From positions 1 through 44,481 of the forward strand of contig NZ_WQNE01000048.1 of NCBI RefSeq assembly GCF_009759665.1: 44,481 nucleotides of DNA. The letters are read 5' to 3'. The notes under the pieces were generated by a model. The model was not told the origin of the DNA and made no database searches. It saw only the letters and a list, made by a program, of their open reading frames with translations. The DNA comes from Bradyrhizobium cajani. Its GTDB lineage: Bacteria > Pseudomonadota > Alphaproteobacteria > Rhizobiales > Xanthobacteraceae. The position numbers were made by a program, and so were the translations under genes. Position 1 is the first letter of the stretch. Each line of letters opens with the position of its first letter. Of the stretch, positions 16,929 to 24,581 are shown in pieces.

Positions 16929-18239
16929 TTATTTTCCGAGCTGCTCAAGCGCGGCGAACCACAAGGCAAGCGGCTCCCTCAACGAGCCGGGCTCGGATGG
17001 CTTTTGCCTGACGGCGGTGTGGACCATCACAAGTTTTGAAGCGGGATCGACCAGGATGATCTGGCCGCGGATACCGAGCAGAGCGAACCTGCGCTGCTCT
17101 CCCGGAAGGAGCCATATCTGGTAGCCATATCCGAAATAGGAGGTCGCGACTTTCGGAGAGAGATAGTTGTCAGCCGGCCTGACCGTTGTTGCGTCCAGGA
17201 TCCATTGCTTGGGGATGAGCTGGCGACCTTCCCAAGTGCCGTCGTGGGCTAGCAATCTGCCGAAACGGGCATAATCGCGCAAGGTTGCGTTGACACAGCA
17301 GAACGCTATCTCCTGCCCGCCACCGTCAATGGCCCATGAAGCATCAGCTTCGGCGCCGATCGCGTCCCAAATCCTGTCGTGGAGATAGTCGGCAACTGGC
17401 ATAGCGGTGGCCGAGCGGAGTACCAATCCGAGGATCTCGGTTTCGATGCTGGCATAATGCCACTTGGTACCCGGCGGCACGCTACGTGTGTTGAACTGCG
17501 CGATGATGGTGGCCGCATCCTTTTCCTGTCCGCTGAACAGCGCTCTCGCAAGCCGGGCGATATCATCCTGCCCGTCATATATTTCCGAGAACGCCACGCC
17601 CGAAGCCATGTTCAGCAGGGCTCGTATGGAAGTGCTTCCATATTCCGTTCCTGCGAGATGAGGGACGTAGGTCGAGACCGGATCGTCAATCGACTTGATC
17701 CGACCTTCCGATACTGCGATGCCGACCAGCATCGCGACGATCGTCTTGGCCATGGACTGCGAAAGGAAGCGGTCGCGGTCGGTGCGCGAATATTGATAGT
17801 GCTCGTAGAGGATGGCGTCGTCCTTGGCGATCAGGAGACCCGTGACCGGGTTGCGCTTGAGGTAGTCGGCGATCGTCAACCGCTGCGAGCCAAAGGTGTA
17901 CTCGATAGGCGGCTCCGGCTGCCGCTTGAACCGCCAAGGCGTCGTCGCGGCAGGTATCCGGCGTGATGGAAAAATCTCATCGAAATGGCTGTAGGTCCCG
18001 ACAAGACGATCGAGCTGGGTGGTCGCAGCTCGCGAACCGACGGGATAGCCGTCTGCCGCACCGTAGATGGCGGCATCGGGGCCGGTGTCCGAAAAGACGG
18101 GACCCGCCTCGGCCTCTCCTGCACCGGGGCGCGGCGAGCTCAGGACGTCCTGTGCATGCGCTGACGCCCATACAAAGAGGAGCGTGGCAGGGAGAGACAA
18201 CAAGATGCGCCCGTGCCGCCTGCAGGCTTCCCAAGACAT
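16929..18239 (-). CDS. Exported serine hydrolase, class C beta-lactamase-like fold
   Basis: A 436-residue protein of the beta-lactamase/6-aminohexanoate-dimer hydrolase superfamily. It has a signal peptide (residues 1-29, ending ASAHA-Q). The Ser-X-X-Lys motif is in SQSMAKTIVAMLVG, and the Tyr motif is in KWHYASIETEILG. The C-terminal region has the expected YFGYGYQIWL segment. The open frame begins at 18308, but the ATG at 18239 has GGAAGG 8 bases upstream. It is more AT-rich than its neighbours, a hint of transfer. Substrate unknown: esterase, amidase or D-amino-peptide hydrolase are all possible, and true beta-lactamase activity is not implied. Confidence 0.85.
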   Translation of the reverse strand: MSWEACRRHGRILLSLPATLLFVWASAHAQDVLSSPRPGAGEAEAGPVFSDTGPDAAIYGAADGYPVGSRAATTQLDRLVGTYSHFDEIFPSRRIPAATTPWRFKRQPEPPIEYTFGSQRLTIADYLKRNPVTGLLIAKDDAILYEHYQYSRTDRDRFLSQSMAKTIVAMLVGIAVSEGRIKSIDDPVSTYVPHLAGTEYGSTSIRALLNMASGVAFSEIYDGQDDIARLARALFSGQEKDAATIIAQFNTRSVPPGTKWHYASIETEILGLVLRSATAMPVADYLHDRIWDAIGAEADASWAIDGGGQEIAFCCVNATLRDYARFGRLLAHDGTWEGRQLIPKQWILDATTVRPADNYLSPKVATSYFGYGYQIWLLPGEQRRFALLGIRGQIILVDPASKLVMVHTAVRQKPSEPGSLREPLALWFAALEQLGK

Positions 18240-18437
18240 TGCACTTGCCTTCCCGACACGTTCCTGTGTCTGCAGTCGACAACCTGATGCATCGATGAAT
18301 GAACGCACGCTATCACAACGGGTCGATGAAAGTCAGCGCCGAATTGACGAGGACACGCCCCAGGCAGCCCGCGCCCTGCGCCGCAGTGCCATGGTAACTC
18401 ACCGAAGGCGCTCTTGAAGGCGCCGTCACCATGACGG

Positions 18438-19340
18438 TCACGCCTTGTGCCGCTTGATCTTCTTGCATTCTGTCAGGATCCAGTCCCGGAATGCCTGCAT
18501 CGCGTGCGTATGCCGCTTCGATTTCAGGGACGTGAGCCAGTACGATCCGAGATAGACACGGGCGTCATAGGGACAGACCAGCTGCTTGCGCAACACATCC
18601 TCCGAAAACAACGCGACTGGCAACAGCGCAACCCCGCCCCCTTGAGCTGCGGCATGCGCCATGGAGACCGATGAGTCGAAGGTCGGACCCGTCATACGGG
18701 GCTGCCTGCATTTCACGGCCTCGAACCACTGCGCCCACTCGCCTGACCGATACGAACGCAACAGCACCTCTTCGTGGAGGTCCATTGGACCTCTGAGACG
18801 CTTCGCAACGGACGGCGCGCACATCGGTGTGAAAAGAGCGTCGACCAGACGCTCTGCGTTGGTCCCGTGCCATGCGCCGTCGCCAAATCGAATGGCGTAG
18901 TCCAAGCCTTCGGCGCCGAGGTCGACGCGATTGTTGTTCGCAAAGATCCTGATGTCGACCTGGGGGTGACTTGAAGTGAAGCCCTTGAGGCGAGGAACGA
19001 GCCAGCCCGATGCGAACGTTCCGACGACGCCAATCATCAGGGTCTCGCGCACGCGGCCATTCTCAAATCGGTCCAGCACCTGGTTGATGCGACCGAAGGC
19101 GTCGGAAATGGCAGGCAACAGCGCCTCGCCTTCCTCTGTCAGAGCAAGCCCCCGAGTGAGCCGCCTGAACAGTTCCACGCGCAGGCTACGCTCGAGCGTC
19201 CGCACCTGCTGGCTCACGGCGGCCTGCGACACGCGAAGTTCCAGTCCGGCCTTGGTGAAGCTCAGATGACGCGCTGCCGCCTCGAAGGCGCGGAGCGCGT
19301 TCAGTGGAAGGCTGGAAACGCTGAGAGGACGGCGGGCCAC
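18438..19340 (-). CDS. ampR: LysR-type regulator, AmpR-like
   Basis: A 300-residue regulator. The N-terminal winged helix (residues about 13-70: LNALRAFEAAARHLSFTKAG, then SQAAVSQQVRTLE) and the co-inducer domain, including GVVGTFASGWLVPRL and EGLDYAIRFGDGAWHGT, closely follow AmpR. AmpR proteins sense cell-wall muropeptides and activate a divergently transcribed beta-lactamase gene. Here the class A beta-lactamase lies divergently, 99 bases away, which supports the name. The start is a GTG at 19340. A short hairpin (CCGTCA/TGACGG) sits immediately after its stop. The symbol is given from similarity to AmpR and from context; GcvA-like regulators are the alternative. Confidence 0.85.
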   Translation of the reverse strand: MARRPLSVSSLPLNALRAFEAAARHLSFTKAGLELRVSQAAVSQQVRTLERSLRVELFRRLTRGLALTEEGEALLPAISDAFGRINQVLDRFENGRVRETLMIGVVGTFASGWLVPRLKGFTSSHPQVDIRIFANNNRVDLGAEGLDYAIRFGDGAWHGTNAERLVDALFTPMCAPSVAKRLRGPMDLHEEVLLRSYRSGEWAQWFEAVKCRQPRMTGPTFDSSVSMAHAAAQGGGVALLPVALFSEDVLRKQLVCPYDARVYLGSYWLTSLKSKRHTHAMQAFRDWILTECKKIKRHKA

Positions 19341-19363
19341 GTCTGATCCAAGTTTTGCTTATG

Positions 19364-19382
19364 GATGGCCTCACGAACCATC
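19364..19382. promoter_or_regulatory. Candidate AmpR operator between ampR and the beta-lactamase gene
   Basis: GATGG and CCATC are separated by 9 bases in the 99-base divergent gap. The size and place suit a LysR-type site. It does not clearly match the enterobacterial AmpR box. Confidence 0.3.
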
Positions 19383-19439
19383 GTTTGTCAATCGCGAGAG
19401 CGCGCAGCAAGAAACGCCTACGGTCAATGGGAGTTCACG

Positions 19440-20324
19440 ATGCTAACGCGACGCCAGTTCGGCACATCCACACTTGCGCTCGCAGGAAGTCTTTTCCTGC
19501 CGAAATCCTCGGGTGCTGCAACGGTCGAAACGACACGACTGCTCGATGCCATTAAACAACTCGAGATCAGGAGCGGCGGTCGGCTCGGCGTCGCCGTGCT
19601 CGATACCCGGACCGGAGCGTCGATTCATCACAAGGGAGACGAGAGATTTCCCATGTGCAGCACCTTCAAGGCGCTTGCTTCCGCGGCGATACTGAAAGGC
19701 GCAGGCGACAAGCTGGACCGCCTCGATCGACGGATTCGGATCGAACAAGCCGACATCGTCGAGAACTCGCCAGTCACCCGTGAGCATGTCGGGTCAGACG
19801 GCATGTCGCTGCGCGAACTCTGCGAGGCCGCCATGACGAGGAGCGACAACACGGCGGCCAACCTGCTTCTCAAGAACATGGGCGGCCCCGCCGGCCTCAC
19901 CGCCTTCGCGCGCAGTCTTGGCGACAAGGTGACGCGACTGGACCGGACCGAGACCCAATTGAACGAAGCCGCGCCGGGAGATCCCCGAGACACCACGAGT
20001 CCGAACGCAATGGCAGGGAATTTCAGGCGCTTGCTGTTCGGCAACGAACTCATGCCGGAAGCTCGCGATCAGCTCGCAAAATGGCTGATTGCAAACAAGA
20101 CAGGCGATTACCGATTGCGCGCCGGTCTTCCACAAAACTGGCGCGTGGGCGACAAGACCGGAGCCGGCGGAAACGGCACCAACAACGACGTTGCGGTTGT
20201 TTGGCCGCCTCAGCGTTCGCCGCTCATCATCGCAGTCTACCTCACTGGAGCCTCGCTCGACATGAACGGGCAAAACGAGGTGATCGCTTCCGCCGGACGC
20301 GAGGTCGCGCGAGAGTTCGGCTGA
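19440..20324 (+). CDS. Class A beta-lactamase with twin-arginine signal
   Basis: Periplasmic serine beta-lactamase of 294 residues. The N-terminus MLTRRQFGTSTLALAGSLF is a Tat-type signal (RRQFG), so export in folded form is likely. Active-site motifs are all present: S74-T-F-K77, SDN in MTRSDNTAAN, the omega-loop ETQLNEAAPGDPRDTTSP with the general-base Glu and Asn, and KTG in VGDKTGAGGNGTNND. The ATG at 19440 is chosen over upstream in-frame starts because it gives the Tat signal. It is divergent from the AmpR-like regulator, so inducible expression is expected. Its stop is 10 bases from that of the convergent GlxA-type gene. The hydrolysis spectrum cannot be read from sequence. Confidence 0.95.
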   Translation: MLTRRQFGTSTLALAGSLFLPKSSGAATVETTRLLDAIKQLEIRSGGRLGVAVLDTRTGASIHHKGDERFPMCSTFKALASAAILKGAGDKLDRLDRRIRIEQADIVENSPVTREHVGSDGMSLRELCEAAMTRSDNTAANLLLKNMGGPAGLTAFARSLGDKVTRLDRTETQLNEAAPGDPRDTTSPNAMAGNFRRLLFGNELMPEARDQLAKWLIANKTGDYRLRAGLPQNWRVGDKTGAGGNGTNNDVAVVWPPQRSPLIIAVYLTGASLDMNGQNEVIASAGREVAREFG

Positions 20325-20334
20325 TCCGGGCGCC

Positions 20335-21282
20335 CTAACCCGCCCGCGCCGCGCGCCGCAACGCCTGCGGCGGCTGGCCGAAGGCGCGGATGAAGGCGCG
20401 CCGCATCCGCTCGGGGTCGCGGAATCCGGTCGCCTCCGCGACCAGCTCGATCGCCTCGCGCGAGGCCTCGACGCGCTCGCGTGCGACCTCGATGCGCAAC
20501 CGCTCGATCGCCTTGGACGGCGTCGCGCCGGTCTCGGCGGCAAAGGCGCGGGCAAAATGCCGCGCGCTCATGCCGGCGCGTTCGGCGAGATCTTCAACCG
20601 TCAACCGTGCATCGAGATTCTCGCGCGCCCATGACAGCAGCGCGCCGAAGCGGCCGTTCGGCGTCTTCAATTCCAGCAGCGAGGAGAATTGCGACTGGCC
20701 GCCGCTGCGGCGATGGTAGAGCACGAGCTGGCGCGCGGTCTGCTGCGCGATCTCCTCGCCATGGTCCTCGGTGACCATCGCGAGCGCAAGATCGATGCCG
20801 GCGGAGATGCCCGCCGACGTCCACACATTGCCGTCGCGGGTGAAGATCCGGTCCGGCTCGAACTTGACCTTCGGATAGCGCGCGACGAATTCGCGCGTCC
20901 GCCCCCAATGCGTGGTGGCGCGACGGCCGTCGAGCAGGCCCGCTTCGGCCAGCACATAGGCGCCCGAGCAGACGCTGGCGACCCGCACGCCGCGCCTTGC
21001 CAGCCGCTGCACGAAGGCGCGCGTGACCTCGCAGCGTGCGGCGTCCGTCACGCCGACGCCGCCCGCAATGACCAGCGTCGTGATCGCATTCACCGACTTG
21101 AAATCGCGCGCCACCATCTCGACGCCGGACGAGCTGCGCACGGCTCCCGCGTTCGCTGCCAGCACCCGGATTCCCGGCGTCGTCTTGCCGGTGCAACGCG
21201 CGGCGATCTCGAACACCGAGATCGGGCCCGCCGCGTCGAGCAACTGGAAATCCGGGAAGATCAGGATGCCGATCATGGCCAT
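20335..21282 (-). CDS. GlxA-family transcriptional regulator (DJ-1/PfpI plus AraC HTH)
   Basis: A 315-residue regulator. The N-terminal DJ-1/PfpI-like domain (residues about 1-170) has IGILIFPDFQLLDAAGPISVFE and the cysteine elbow SVCSGAYVLAEAG. The C-terminal AraC-type DNA-binding domain (residues about 215-312) ends in EATGFRDPERMRRAFIRAFGQPP. It starts at ATG 21282 or 21276; the operator-like dyad overlaps this start, so repression of its own synthesis is plausible. The divergent gene encodes a DJ-1 hydratase, an arrangement resembling isonitrile hydratase loci. The regulator probably controls that gene and itself; the inducer is unknown. Confidence 0.9.
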   Translation of the reverse strand: MAMIGILIFPDFQLLDAAGPISVFEIAARCTGKTTPGIRVLAANAGAVRSSSGVEMVARDFKSVNAITTLVIAGGVGVTDAARCEVTRAFVQRLARRGVRVASVCSGAYVLAEAGLLDGRRATTHWGRTREFVARYPKVKFEPDRIFTRDGNVWTSAGISAGIDLALAMVTEDHGEEIAQQTARQLVLYHRRSGGQSQFSSLLELKTPNGRFGALLSWARENLDARLTVEDLAERAGMSARHFARAFAAETGATPSKAIERLRIEVARERVEASREAIELVAEATGFRDPERMRRAFIRAFGQPPQALRRAARAG

Positions 21283-21316
21283 GTCCGAAAGTGAGGGAAT
21301 TATGCCGTTTCGGACA
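21282..21316. promoter_or_regulatory. Operator-like dyad in the GlxA regulator/DJ-1 hydratase divergent gap
   Basis: TGTCCGAAA and TTTCGGACA form a perfect 9-bp inverted repeat with a 17-base spacer. The left half touches the regulator start codon. A second short palindrome, GGCATCATGCC, is at 21321-21331. Together they fill most of the 85-base divergent gap, as expected for the regulator's binding region. Confidence 0.65.
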
Positions 21317-21367
21317 GAAGGGCATCATGCCAGTTTGCCGGCGTCAAGCTCATAATTGGAGGCCCCC

Positions 21368-22054
21368 ATGTCGTCACCGCTCCAGATCGGACTCCTGGTG
21401 TTTCCGCGCGTCACCCAGCTCGACTTCACCGGCCCCTTGCAGGTGTTCGCCATGGTTCCCGGCGTAGAACTGCATTTGATCTGGAAACGGATCGAGCCGG
21501 TGCCGAGCGATTCCGTGCTGACGCTGACGCCGACCACGACATTCGCCGACTGCCCGCAACTCGACGTGCTCTGCGTGCCCGGTGGTGGCGGCACCAACGA
21601 CCTGCTCAACGACGAGGAGGTGCTCGATTTCCTGCGCAGGCAGGCCGAAGGCGCAGAGTATGTCACCTCGGTCTGCACGGGATCGCTGGCGCTCGGCGCC
21701 GCCGGCCTGTTGAAGGGCTACCGCGCCGCCACCCATTGGAGCGCGATGGAGATGCTCGGCCAGTTCGGCGCAACGCCGACCAGGACGCGCGTCTGCATCG
21801 ACCGCAACCGCATCACCGGCGGCGGTGTCACCGCCGGCATCGATTTCGCGCTGACGCTAGTGTCGATCCTGCTCGACCGCACCACGGCGCAAGCGATCCA
21901 GCTCCAGATGGAATACAACCCTGCCCCGCCTTTCAATTCAGGCTCGCCCGACACGGCGCCGGCCGAGGTGCTGGCGTTGCTGAAGGAGCGCGGCGCGCAG
22001 AACCAGGCGCGACGGCTGGAAGCGGTCAAGCGCGCGGCGGAAAGGGTGGTTTAG
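21368..22054 (+). CDS. DJ-1/PfpI family protein, isonitrile hydratase-like
   Basis: A 228-residue cytoplasmic protein with the DJ-1/PfpI fold. Key segments are QIGLLVFPRVTQLDFTGPLQV, the nucleophile cysteine in YVTSVCTGSLALGAAGLL, and RVCIDRNRITGGGVTAGIDFAL. The closest described class is isonitrile hydratase (InhA), which converts isonitriles to N-formamides. The ATG at 21368 has GGAGG 5 bases upstream and is preferred over a TTG at 21356. It is divergent from a GlxA-type regulator with an intervening dyad. The enzymatic assignment rests on family resemblance; cyclohexyl or other isonitrile substrates are untested. Confidence 0.82.
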   Translation: MSSPLQIGLLVFPRVTQLDFTGPLQVFAMVPGVELHLIWKRIEPVPSDSVLTLTPTTTFADCPQLDVLCVPGGGGTNDLLNDEEVLDFLRRQAEGAEYVTSVCTGSLALGAAGLLKGYRAATHWSAMEMLGQFGATPTRTRVCIDRNRITGGGVTAGIDFALTLVSILLDRTTAQAIQLQMEYNPAPPFNSGSPDTAPAEVLALLKERGAQNQARRLEAVKRAAERVV

Positions 22055-22099
22055 CTTTTGGAGGCACGAAGCGAAGTTTGACGCAAGCTGCATCGGCAT

Positions 22100-22155
22100 C
22101 GTCATCGCGAGCCAACGGGTCCGCGCGTAGCACGGCCCGACGGCTCGCAATGACG
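22100..22155. repeat. REP-like palindrome, family E
   Basis: CGTCATCGCGAGCC pairs with GGCTCGCAATGACG (one mismatch) across a 28-base centre. It follows the DJ-1 gene by 45 bases. The type is common between genes in Bradyrhizobium, from general knowledge. Confidence 0.7.
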
Positions 22156-22197
22156 GAACGTGGAGCAGCAGCATTCGTCCCACGCGTGCCCCAACAG

Positions 22198-22230
22198 AAA
22201 AAGGCCGCTCGGTTTCCCAAGCGGCCTTTC
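22198..22230. terminator. Hairpin terminator between the DJ-1 gene and NDUFA12
   Basis: AAAGGCCGCT and AGCGGCCTTT form a 10-bp stem. An A-rich left flank and T-rich right arm could terminate transcripts from either side. The stretch from here to 22524 (about 295 bases) holds no gene that I can support. Confidence 0.65.
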
Positions 22231-22524
22231 CTGTCTTACGGCGGCTGCACATTCCATCGGGCGATTTCGGAACTTCCAGACCGGGGGCCTATCTCCCGAT
22301 CGAGTCCTGGTCGGCGGCCGCTGCATCTCGGGACAGTCGCGAACTGTTGCCCGAACCGAACGCGATGGTTTCCCATCTCCGTAAGATGGGACCATTGAGC
22401 CGGATCTCTCGCGTGAGCGCAACGCCGGCGCAGGCGGCGTCCCCGCTGTTCCCGTTGTCCACAATTGTACGAGCCGGATGCGGGTGCATCCAACCAGCGA
22501 CGAAGATTCGGCGGTGCGCGAAGC

Positions 22525-22932
22525 CTAGCCAGGCGTCCAGGGCTGATAGTCGCCGGTTGCCTTCGGCCGCCGGCCGCTGGCCAGCGTCGATCCCGAGGGA
22601 CGGTACGCCCTGGACGTGCCCGTCAGATTCGGCTGGTGCGGCTTTTCCCACTCGCGCGGCTGGTAGTTGATCTCGGTCGGCGGCGTATCGACGACGTGAT
22701 GGATCCAGCCGTGCCAGGACGGCGGGATGCGGCTCGCTTCGGCGTAGCCGTTATAGACCACCCAGCGCCGCTCGAAACCGAGCGTGGGATCGATCGCCCC
22801 GCCGCGGGTGCGATAATAGAGGTTGCCCTCCTCGTCCTGGCCGACCAGCTCGCCATACCGCTTGGTCCAGAGTTGGGTGCCAAAAGTCTGGCCGTTCCAC
22901 CAGGTGAAGAATTTGAGGAAGAATTGTTTCAT
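22525..22932 (-). CDS. NADH:ubiquinone oxidoreductase subunit NDUFA12 (B17.2-like)
   Basis: Accessory subunit of respiratory complex I found in mitochondria and alphaproteobacteria. The length is 135 residues. The conserved core is present: FFTWWNGQTFGTQLWTKRYG, LVGQDEEGNLYYRTRGG, RRWVVYNG, then EASRIPPSWHGWIHHVVDTPP near residues 66-86, and a Pro-rich tail. It starts at ATG 22932. It normally lies next to aat and the DUF2155 gene; here an accessory block of about 8 kb intervenes. It is not in a nuo operon, as is usual for this subunit. Confidence 0.95.
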   Translation of the reverse strand: MKQFFLKFFTWWNGQTFGTQLWTKRYGELVGQDEEGNLYYRTRGGAIDPTLGFERRWVVYNGYAEASRIPPSWHGWIHHVVDTPPTEINYQPREWEKPHQPNLTGTSRAYRPSGSTLASGRRPKATGDYQPWTPG

Positions 22933-23132
22933 GCGGCAAGGGCCCTGCTTCGTCGGGTCCTGATGCCATCCGGGCGCAGAAATGTCCAGTTCGCCGGGCG
23001 CGGCAGTGCCCCGCGGCGAATAGGGTTGCCCCCCGGGGATCAGCGCTGCCGCAAATCGGACGCGATCCGTTCATGCCGGATACAGCGGCCCGGTGCGAGG
23101 CTCATGGCGCCCACGCAAACCGGCGTGATCCG

Positions 23133-23157
23133 GGAACCACTGCCCTTTCGCAGGGTT
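23133..23157 (+). promoter_or_regulatory. Possible EcfG-type promoter of the BA14K gene
   Basis: GGAAC at 23133-23137 is followed after 16 bases by GGTT, one base from the CGTT consensus. It lies 25 bases before the ATG, which would leave a very short leader but with GGAAAGGAG included. Treat as a weaker match. Confidence 0.4.
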
Positions 23158-23181
23158 GGGTTCCGGGAAAGGAGTCTTGTC

Positions 23182-23931
23182 ATGAAAAGTCTGAAAGTTT
23201 TGAGCGCCGCGGCAGCCGTGGCGCTGGTACTTCCGTTGGCGACGCCGAGCTTCGGCCAGAATCGTCCCGCCTTGGGCGGCGGCGGTGGCGCCCATGTCGG
23301 CGGCGGTGGCGGCGGTGCTCACGTCGGCGGTGGCGGCGCGCGCATGGGAGGCGGCGGCCTCGGCGGCGGTGGCGCGCGGATCGGCGGTGGCGGCCCGGCG
23401 TTCCAAGGTGGCGGTGGCAATGTCGCGGCCGGCGCAGCGATGCGTCCGAGTGGCGGCGGTTTCGCGGCCGGCACAGCGATGCGTCCGAGCGGCGGCAGTT
23501 TCGCGGCCGGCACAGGGGTACGTCCGAGCGGCGGCGGATTCGCAGCCAGCCTGCCGCCCCGCCCCGCGCTATCGCCATCCGTCGGCGGTCCACGCCCCGT
23601 CGCAACCGCGGGCAACTGGCAGGGCGGTAGCGGCAATTGGAGCGGTCGCCGCTGGCACGGCGGTCACTGGCGTCACCGTGGCGGCGGCTTCTGGCCCGGC
23701 TTCGCAGCGGGTGCGGCGATCGGCGGGCTCGGCTCGTACGCCTATTACGGCGGCGGCTATTACGACGACCCCTACTACTATGGCGACAGCTACTATGATG
23801 AGCCGTCCGTGGCGGTGGTGCCCGATAGCGGCGGCGACTCTGCAGCCTACTGCGCGCAGCGCTACAAATCGTACGACCCGGCTTCCGGCACCTATCTCGG
23901 CTACGATGGCCAGCGTCATCCCTGCCCGTAA
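23182..23931 (+). CDS. Secreted glycine-rich BA14K family protein
   Basis: A 249-residue exported protein. The signal peptide spans residues 1-25 (ending SFGQN). Residues about 30-135 are glycine-rich, with three near-repeats of AMRPSGG-FAAGT. A hydrophobic glycine-rich segment (residues about 175-188) is followed by a tyrosine/aspartate-rich stretch. The C-terminus matches the BA14K domain: YCAQRYKSYDPASGTYLGYD and a final HPC. BA14K was described as an immunoreactive lectin-like protein in Brucella; its physiological role is unclear. The ATG at 23182 has GGAAAGGAG upstream. It is a single gene with its own terminator and a possible stress promoter. Confidence 0.85.
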   Translation: MKSLKVLSAAAAVALVLPLATPSFGQNRPALGGGGGAHVGGGGGGAHVGGGGARMGGGGLGGGGARIGGGGPAFQGGGGNVAAGAAMRPSGGGFAAGTAMRPSGGSFAAGTGVRPSGGGFAASLPPRPALSPSVGGPRPVATAGNWQGGSGNWSGRRWHGGHWRHRGGGFWPGFAAGAAIGGLGSYAYYGGGYYDDPYYYGDSYYDEPSVAVVPDSGGDSAAYCAQRYKSYDPASGTYLGYDGQRHPCP

Positions 23932-23953
23932 CCGGATCGATCGCATTTGAAGC

Positions 23954-23985
23954 AAAGGCGCCACAGCGATGCGGCGCCTTTGTCA
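23954..23985 (+). terminator. Terminator after the BA14K gene
   Basis: AAAGGCGCC pairs with GGCGCCTTT across a 10-base loop, followed by a short mixed T-rich tail. It begins 22 bases after the stop codon. Confidence 0.75.
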
Positions 23986-24158
23986 TTTCGTCGCTACGCC
24001 TGCTCCGCTCGCGATTGCGACCGGCCGTACTTGCGAAATAAACGGACCCGTATGCACCGAACCGTGCATATCTACTCTGATCCAATCCAAAATTGACCCG
24101 GTGCGCGATTCACCTGTATCACCCATATGGTGGTGACTTCGATTTGCTGGGAAGTGTC

Positions 24159-24581
24159 ATGCGGCGCATTCTCGTGGTTGACGACGATCCGATGGTCGGC
24201 GCGACCATTGAGGTCCTCCTGCAGCGTCAGGGCTTCGACGTCACGCTCACCGACGGCGGGGAAACGGGACTGGCGGCGCTGGAAGCGCAGATGTTCGACG
24301 TGATGCTGGTCGACATCTTCATGCCGCACATGCGCGGCTTCGAATCCATCCGCATCTTTCACGAGCGCGCGCCGACGATCCCGCTGATTGCGATGTCCGG
24401 CTACGCGTTCGCATCGTCGACCGCGCCCTCTCCGGATTTTCTCCGCATGGCGCTGGAGCTGGGTGCCACGCGCTGCCTGCGCAAGCCGTTCACGCCGGAC
24501 GCACTGCTCACCACCATCCGGGAATGCCTCGGCGGCGGCGGCGGGAGCGCACTGCCGAAGGACAAGAAAGAAGCCCCTTGA
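24159..24581 (+). CDS. Single-domain response regulator
   Basis: A 140-residue receiver protein. The acidic pocket is in ILVVDDDPMVG, the phospho-acceptor is Asp52 in MLVDIFMPHM, the switch residue is Ser in LIAMSGYAF, and the lysine is in CLRKPFTPDAL. The tail is Gly/Lys-rich with no DNA-binding domain. The open frame reaches back to 24093; the ATG at 24159, preceded by GGAAG, is the natural start. It overlaps the hybrid kinase start by four bases (TTGA), so the two are translationally coupled. It may receive phosphate from that kinase. Confidence 0.88.
   Translation: MRRILVVDDDPMVGATIEVLLQRQGFDVTLTDGGETGLAALEAQMFDVMLVDIFMPHMRGFESIRIFHERAPTIPLIAMSGYAFASSTAPSPDFLRMALELGATRCLRKPFTPDALLTTIRECLGGGGGSALPKDKKEAP

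Noticed and set aside
22230..22524. Short open frames in the gap before NDUFA12
   Set aside because: No ribosome site, no family features, and overlapping frames on both strands of similar length; treated as non-coding.
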